Source: Anaerolineae bacterium (GTDB lineage Bacteria > Chloroflexota > Anaerolineae > 4572-78 > J111). From it: DNA of 7,471 nucleotides. Of this stretch, positions 4,892 through 7,471 are shown piece by piece. Positions within the stretch are counted from its first letter, which is position 1, and every line of letters begins with the position of its first letter. The notes beneath the pieces were generated by a model. The model was not told the origin of the DNA, made no database searches, and saw only the letters and a list, made by a program, of their open reading frames with translations. Position numbers and translations under genes: made by a program. The stretch covers positions 1 through 7,471 of the forward strand of contig JAGRBY010000359.1 in assembly GCA_020433835.1 (NCBI GenBank), given 5' to 3'.

Positions 4892-7283
4892 TGTCATTAA
4901 GTCGGCCACAGCCATTCGACGGGTCTCCGTTGTTCGCTTACCCAGCCGCTTCCAAACTAAGGCCCACGATCTCACTTGGCTTGTTTTGGTTGGCTTATGC
5001 GTTTCTGCCGTTTATTTAATTTTGCTGCCCTATGTTGAGCGCACCTGGCGTCCAACCGGCGATGAACCGCATTATCTCCTCACCGCGCACTCTCTCGTCC
5101 ACGATTTTGATTTTGATCTGACCAATAATTATAATCAGTTCGATTATTTGGATTTCTACTACAGCAAAGATATTGTGCGTCAAGTACGTATCGATGCGGC
5201 AGGGCATGAAATTCTCGATCATCACCTCGGCCTGCCGCTGTTAATTGCTCCGGCTTATGCGCTGGGCGGGCGCTACGGAGTGCTGGCCTTTCAGTCGCTG
5301 GTGGCCGGCCTGCTGGCAGCGCTTACGTTTAAGCTGGCCTGGTACGTTAGCAACAATGAAGTGGCGGCGCTTATCAGCACCGGCTTTGTTTTTTTTAGCC
5401 CTCCCCTTTTGCTTTACCCCTATCTGGTTTATCCCGAACTGGTCGCGGCGCTGCTGACCACGATTGTTCTGTACGTTATCATCACTGCCCGGCTCACCCC
5501 TTGGACGGCGATGCTGGTGATTGGCGCATTAATCCTACTGCCCTGGCTCAATCGGCGTTTTATACCGCTGGCGCTGGTACTGGCTTTGCTCACGGTCTGG
5601 TCGAACTGGTCGTTATCGCGTGCAAAGGACAGCCTGCTGCCACGTCGGCAAGCTGTCATAATTACCGGGTTGGGGGTAGTGCTGACCGTTATCTCGATTG
5701 GCCTGCTGTTGTGGTTTAACAGCCAACTGAGTACGCCGGCCCGGGCCGATGTTGTTTTGCCCCCAACCGGCGGCCTGTTGTGGCGACGATTAGCCCGGGG
5801 AGTCGGCTGGCTGGTCGATCAGCAACGGGGCTTGTTTGTTTTTGCGCCGATTTATATGATCGCCGTATGCAGTTTGCCGCTCTTGCTGCGAGACTTTTGG
5901 CGTCACCGCAGTTTGAACTGGGTGCTGTTGGTGCCCTTCGTGCTGTCGCTGGGGCTGACCGCCGCCGCCGGTGGTTTTTGGGTAGCCTGGGAGCTTGGTC
6001 CCCGTTTTTTGGTGGTCGCCCTGCCGGCTTTGGCACCTTTGCTGGCGTTAGCCTGGCAAACGTACCGGCACTCCAAATTGTTTGTCGGGGTGGCGATGCT
6101 GCTTTTTGGGCTAAGCCTGAGCAACGGCATCATCATTTTGCGCCAGCCCGAACTGCCCTACAAATCATCCCTGCCTCTGTTTTATAGCCAGGCGTTGAAT
6201 TTGCCCATAACCGACTGGCTGCCGAATTTGGGCGATTATGAAACGCTCTATCCCACGGCTGCCGATAATACGGACGCACTTATTATTGAAGAAAATAACG
6301 AGTCGTTCTGGTTTGCCGAGGCCGGAAAATCAAGAACGATCATCGGGGCCACGGCGCTCGATGCGCTTTCGTTTGGGCATTATCACCTGCGCTGGCCGGT
6401 CGGCAGCGATGTGCAATTGCCGCCCGAAACCGAACTGCTGCGACTGTCGATTAAGCATGCGGGTGGGGGGCAGGTGGCCTACAAAACGGTTACCGCCGCT
6501 GAACTGCCGACAGACGGCACGTTTGGCGTTATCGACGAAACCTTCTTTAATCCTGATCCCGATCGCTGGCGGACGACGCTGGTTTTTCAGGCGACCAGCC
6601 TGGGGGCAGGTAACGTTTGGGCCGGACCGGTGCGCATCAGCCCTGATTGGTTTTACGCCTGGCTGCTGCCTTATCTCTATGTGGCGATTATCATAGCCGC
6701 CGCGATTATTTTGTGGCTTCGATACGGACAAAAGCAGCCCAACCCCGATTTGGCACACCTGCCTCGACAACCAACCATACCCCTTGCTTATGCCTGGAGC
6801 GCGGCAATAGTTGTGCCGATTATGGCCGTAAGTTATGTGGGCTGGCAGCACGGCCAGCCCAGCCATACCTACGCAGCCGACACCTTTCAACACTTTGTCG
6901 GCCAGGCAGTGCCGGATGACGAGGCCACCGCCAGCCGGGCATGGTTGGTTGATCCGGCCGTCGACCCGCCGCAAAAAGCCATTTATGGGCCGTTTGATAT
7001 TTACGATGCCGGGGATTATACGGTTACGTTTCGCCTGAAACTGCCTGAAGCGGTTGAGGTCGAACCGGCTGTGGCGCGGCTTCAAGTGAGTGCGACTGCC
7101 AGTTTTGATGAACTGGCCGCCCAGGATCTTTTCGCCGCCGACTTTACCCAGCCCGATCAATACCAGACGTTTACACTTGCTGTGACCAATCCGCGTCGTC
7201 AGGCGCTGAGTTTTGAGGTGGCTTATTCAGGTGTGGCACCGCTGTATATTGATAACGTGACCATTACTGAAACGCACTCTTAA
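4881..7283 (+). CDS. GT-C type polytopic membrane glycosyltransferase with extracytoplasmic beta-rich domains
   Basis: An 800-residue membrane protein resembling the PMT/ArnT-type GT-C enzymes, which use polyprenyl-phosphate sugars on the outer side of the membrane. I chose ATG 4881, overlapping the preceding stop by 11 bases. An upstream in-frame ATG at 4767 would lie deep inside the GT2 gene and add 38 residues that simply read its other frame. After TM1 (33-51) comes TGDEPHYLL (59-67), whose Asp61/Glu62 are the expected catalytic acidic pair, then HHLGLPLL (114-121). About ten more hydrophobic helices run to residue 420. QQRGLFVFAPIY (314-325) and ELGPRFLVVALPAL (371-384) are family-like motifs. 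Residues 421-591 form a soluble, probably beta-rich domain. Two helices follow (592-613 and 634-654), then a C-terminal domain (655-800) with the pattern YGPFDIYDAGDYTVTFRLK and PLYIDNVTI, resembling carbohydrate-binding beta-sandwiches. Long C-terminal extensions are unusual for plain ArnT-type enzymes. Last gene of the operon. Confidence 0.85.
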   Translation: MELNVIKSATAIRRVSVVRLPSRFQTKAHDLTWLVLVGLCVSAVYLILLPYVERTWRPTGDEPHYLLTAHSLVHDFDFDLTNNYNQFDYLDFYYSKDIVRQVRIDAAGHEILDHHLGLPLLIAPAYALGGRYGVLAFQSLVAGLLAALTFKLAWYVSNNEVAALISTGFVFFSPPLLLYPYLVYPELVAALLTTIVLYVIITARLTPWTAMLVIGALILLPWLNRRFIPLALVLALLTVWSNWSLSRAKDSLLPRRQAVIITGLGVVLTVISIGLLLWFNSQLSTPARADVVLPPTGGLLWRRLARGVGWLVDQQRGLFVFAPIYMIAVCSLPLLLRDFWRHRSLNWVLLVPFVLSLGLTAAAGGFWVAWELGPRFLVVALPALAPLLALAWQTYRHSKLFVGVAMLLFGLSLSNGIIILRQPELPYKSSLPLFYSQALNLPITDWLPNLGDYETLYPTAADNTDALIIEENNESFWFAEAGKSRTIIGATALDALSFGHYHLRWPVGSDVQLPPETELLRLSIKHAGGGQVAYKTVTAAELPTDGTFGVIDETFFNPDPDRWRTTLVFQATSLGAGNVWAGPVRISPDWFYAWLLPYLYVAIIIAAAIILWLRYGQKQPNPDLAHLPRQPTIPLAYAWSAAIVVPIMAVSYVGWQHGQPSHTYAADTFQHFVGQAVPDDEATASRAWLVDPAVDPPQKAIYGPFDIYDAGDYTVTFRLKLPEAVEVEPAVARLQVSATASFDELAAQDLFAADFTQPDQYQTFTLAVTNPRRQALSFEVAYSGVAPLYIDNVTITETHS

Positions 7284-7308
7284 GGTTGGGGATTAGCCCT
7301 CCCTAAAT

Positions 7309-7448
7309 CCCTCCCAAAGGGACAATGGCGTTAAGTTAGTGACTGAGGTTAGCCCCCCTAACCCCCCAAAGGGGGGAATTTGATGTTTTTCTCCCCCCTT
7401 TGGGGGGCCGGGGGGGCTTAACTTAATGACATTGTCCCAAAGGGAGGG
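7309..7448. repeat. G/C-tract inverted repeat element, possibly a MITE or palindromic dispersed repeat
   Basis: Bases 7309-7338 and 7419-7448 are inverted copies with 25 of 30 positions matching; three of the mismatches are the AAA/TTT centre of a CCC-AAA-GGG palindrome. Nested inside are CCCCCCAAAGGGGGG (7362-7376) and CCCCCCTTTGGGGGG (7393-7407), each of which can fold by itself or pair with the other arm. Similar half-palindromes recur at 7461-7471, so the array continues beyond the window. No coding frame is present. It begins 25 bases after the end of the operon and would also form a strong hairpin in the transcript, so it may serve as terminator. Confidence 0.75.
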
Positions 7449-7471
7449 ACTGGCCTGGTTCTCCCCCCTTT

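Noticed and set aside
6330..7160. Long 276-codon open frame on the minus strand inside the GT-C gene
   Set aside because: It is antisense to a gene with clear membrane and family motifs, and its Arg/Gly-rich translation has no domain signature. It is a shadow frame.

Overview
The window looks like an accessory stretch of a Chloroflexota chromosome (Anaerolineae-like). I infer this from the gene style: a sugar-type solute-binding lipoprotein with a Pro/Glu/Thr linker and a DxDGDGNxD loop, and large GT-C membrane glycosyltransferases with beta-rich tails. The intergenic repeats (GGCTAAGGC-type and CCCCCCAAAGGGGGG-type palindromes) point the same way. No rRNA, tRNA or CRISPR array is visible, so the taxonomic call is inference.

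Left part (1-1701). A minus-strand gene starts at 204 and runs off the left edge. It encodes a short N-terminal segment followed by tandem seven-residue repeats (FDGPPDI). Diverging from it at 343 is an extracellular solute-binding protein of the sugar ABC-transporter type, with no permease or ATPase gene in the window. The gap between them holds two short dyads.

Middle (1702-2643). A long intergenic region begins with two sets of inverted repeats (1738-1850 and 1877-1955) and then becomes clearly AT-rich. Embedded in it, with a consensus ribosome binding site, is a 23-codon gene at 2374-2445. Its product matches the lasso-peptide leader pattern YxxPx(L/M)xxx(G/A)xxxxxT almost exactly, but it stops four residues after the Thr, so there is essentially no core peptide. 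A 16-18 bp RNA-type stem-loop follows it. The peptide gene and stem-loop are bracketed by a 20 bp inverted repeat (18/20 identical).

Right part (2644-7283). Three tightly packed plus-strand genes form an operon: an NTP_transf_5-type nucleotidyltransferase (2644-3801), a family 2 glycosyltransferase with a C-terminal membrane domain (3806-4891), and an 800-residue GT-C membrane glycosyltransferase with extracytoplasmic beta-rich domains (4881-7283). NTP_transf_5 proteins are known companions of lasso-type precursors. The most interesting reading is therefore a coreless RiPP-like peptide tied to a nucleotidyltransferase and two sugar transferases, perhaps in exopolysaccharide or glycopeptide formation. 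The usual lasso partners (PqqD-like recognition protein, B2 protease, asparagine-synthetase-like cyclase) are not in the window, so the link is inference.

The right edge (7284-7471) is a G/C-tract inverted repeat resembling a small non-coding palindromic element.
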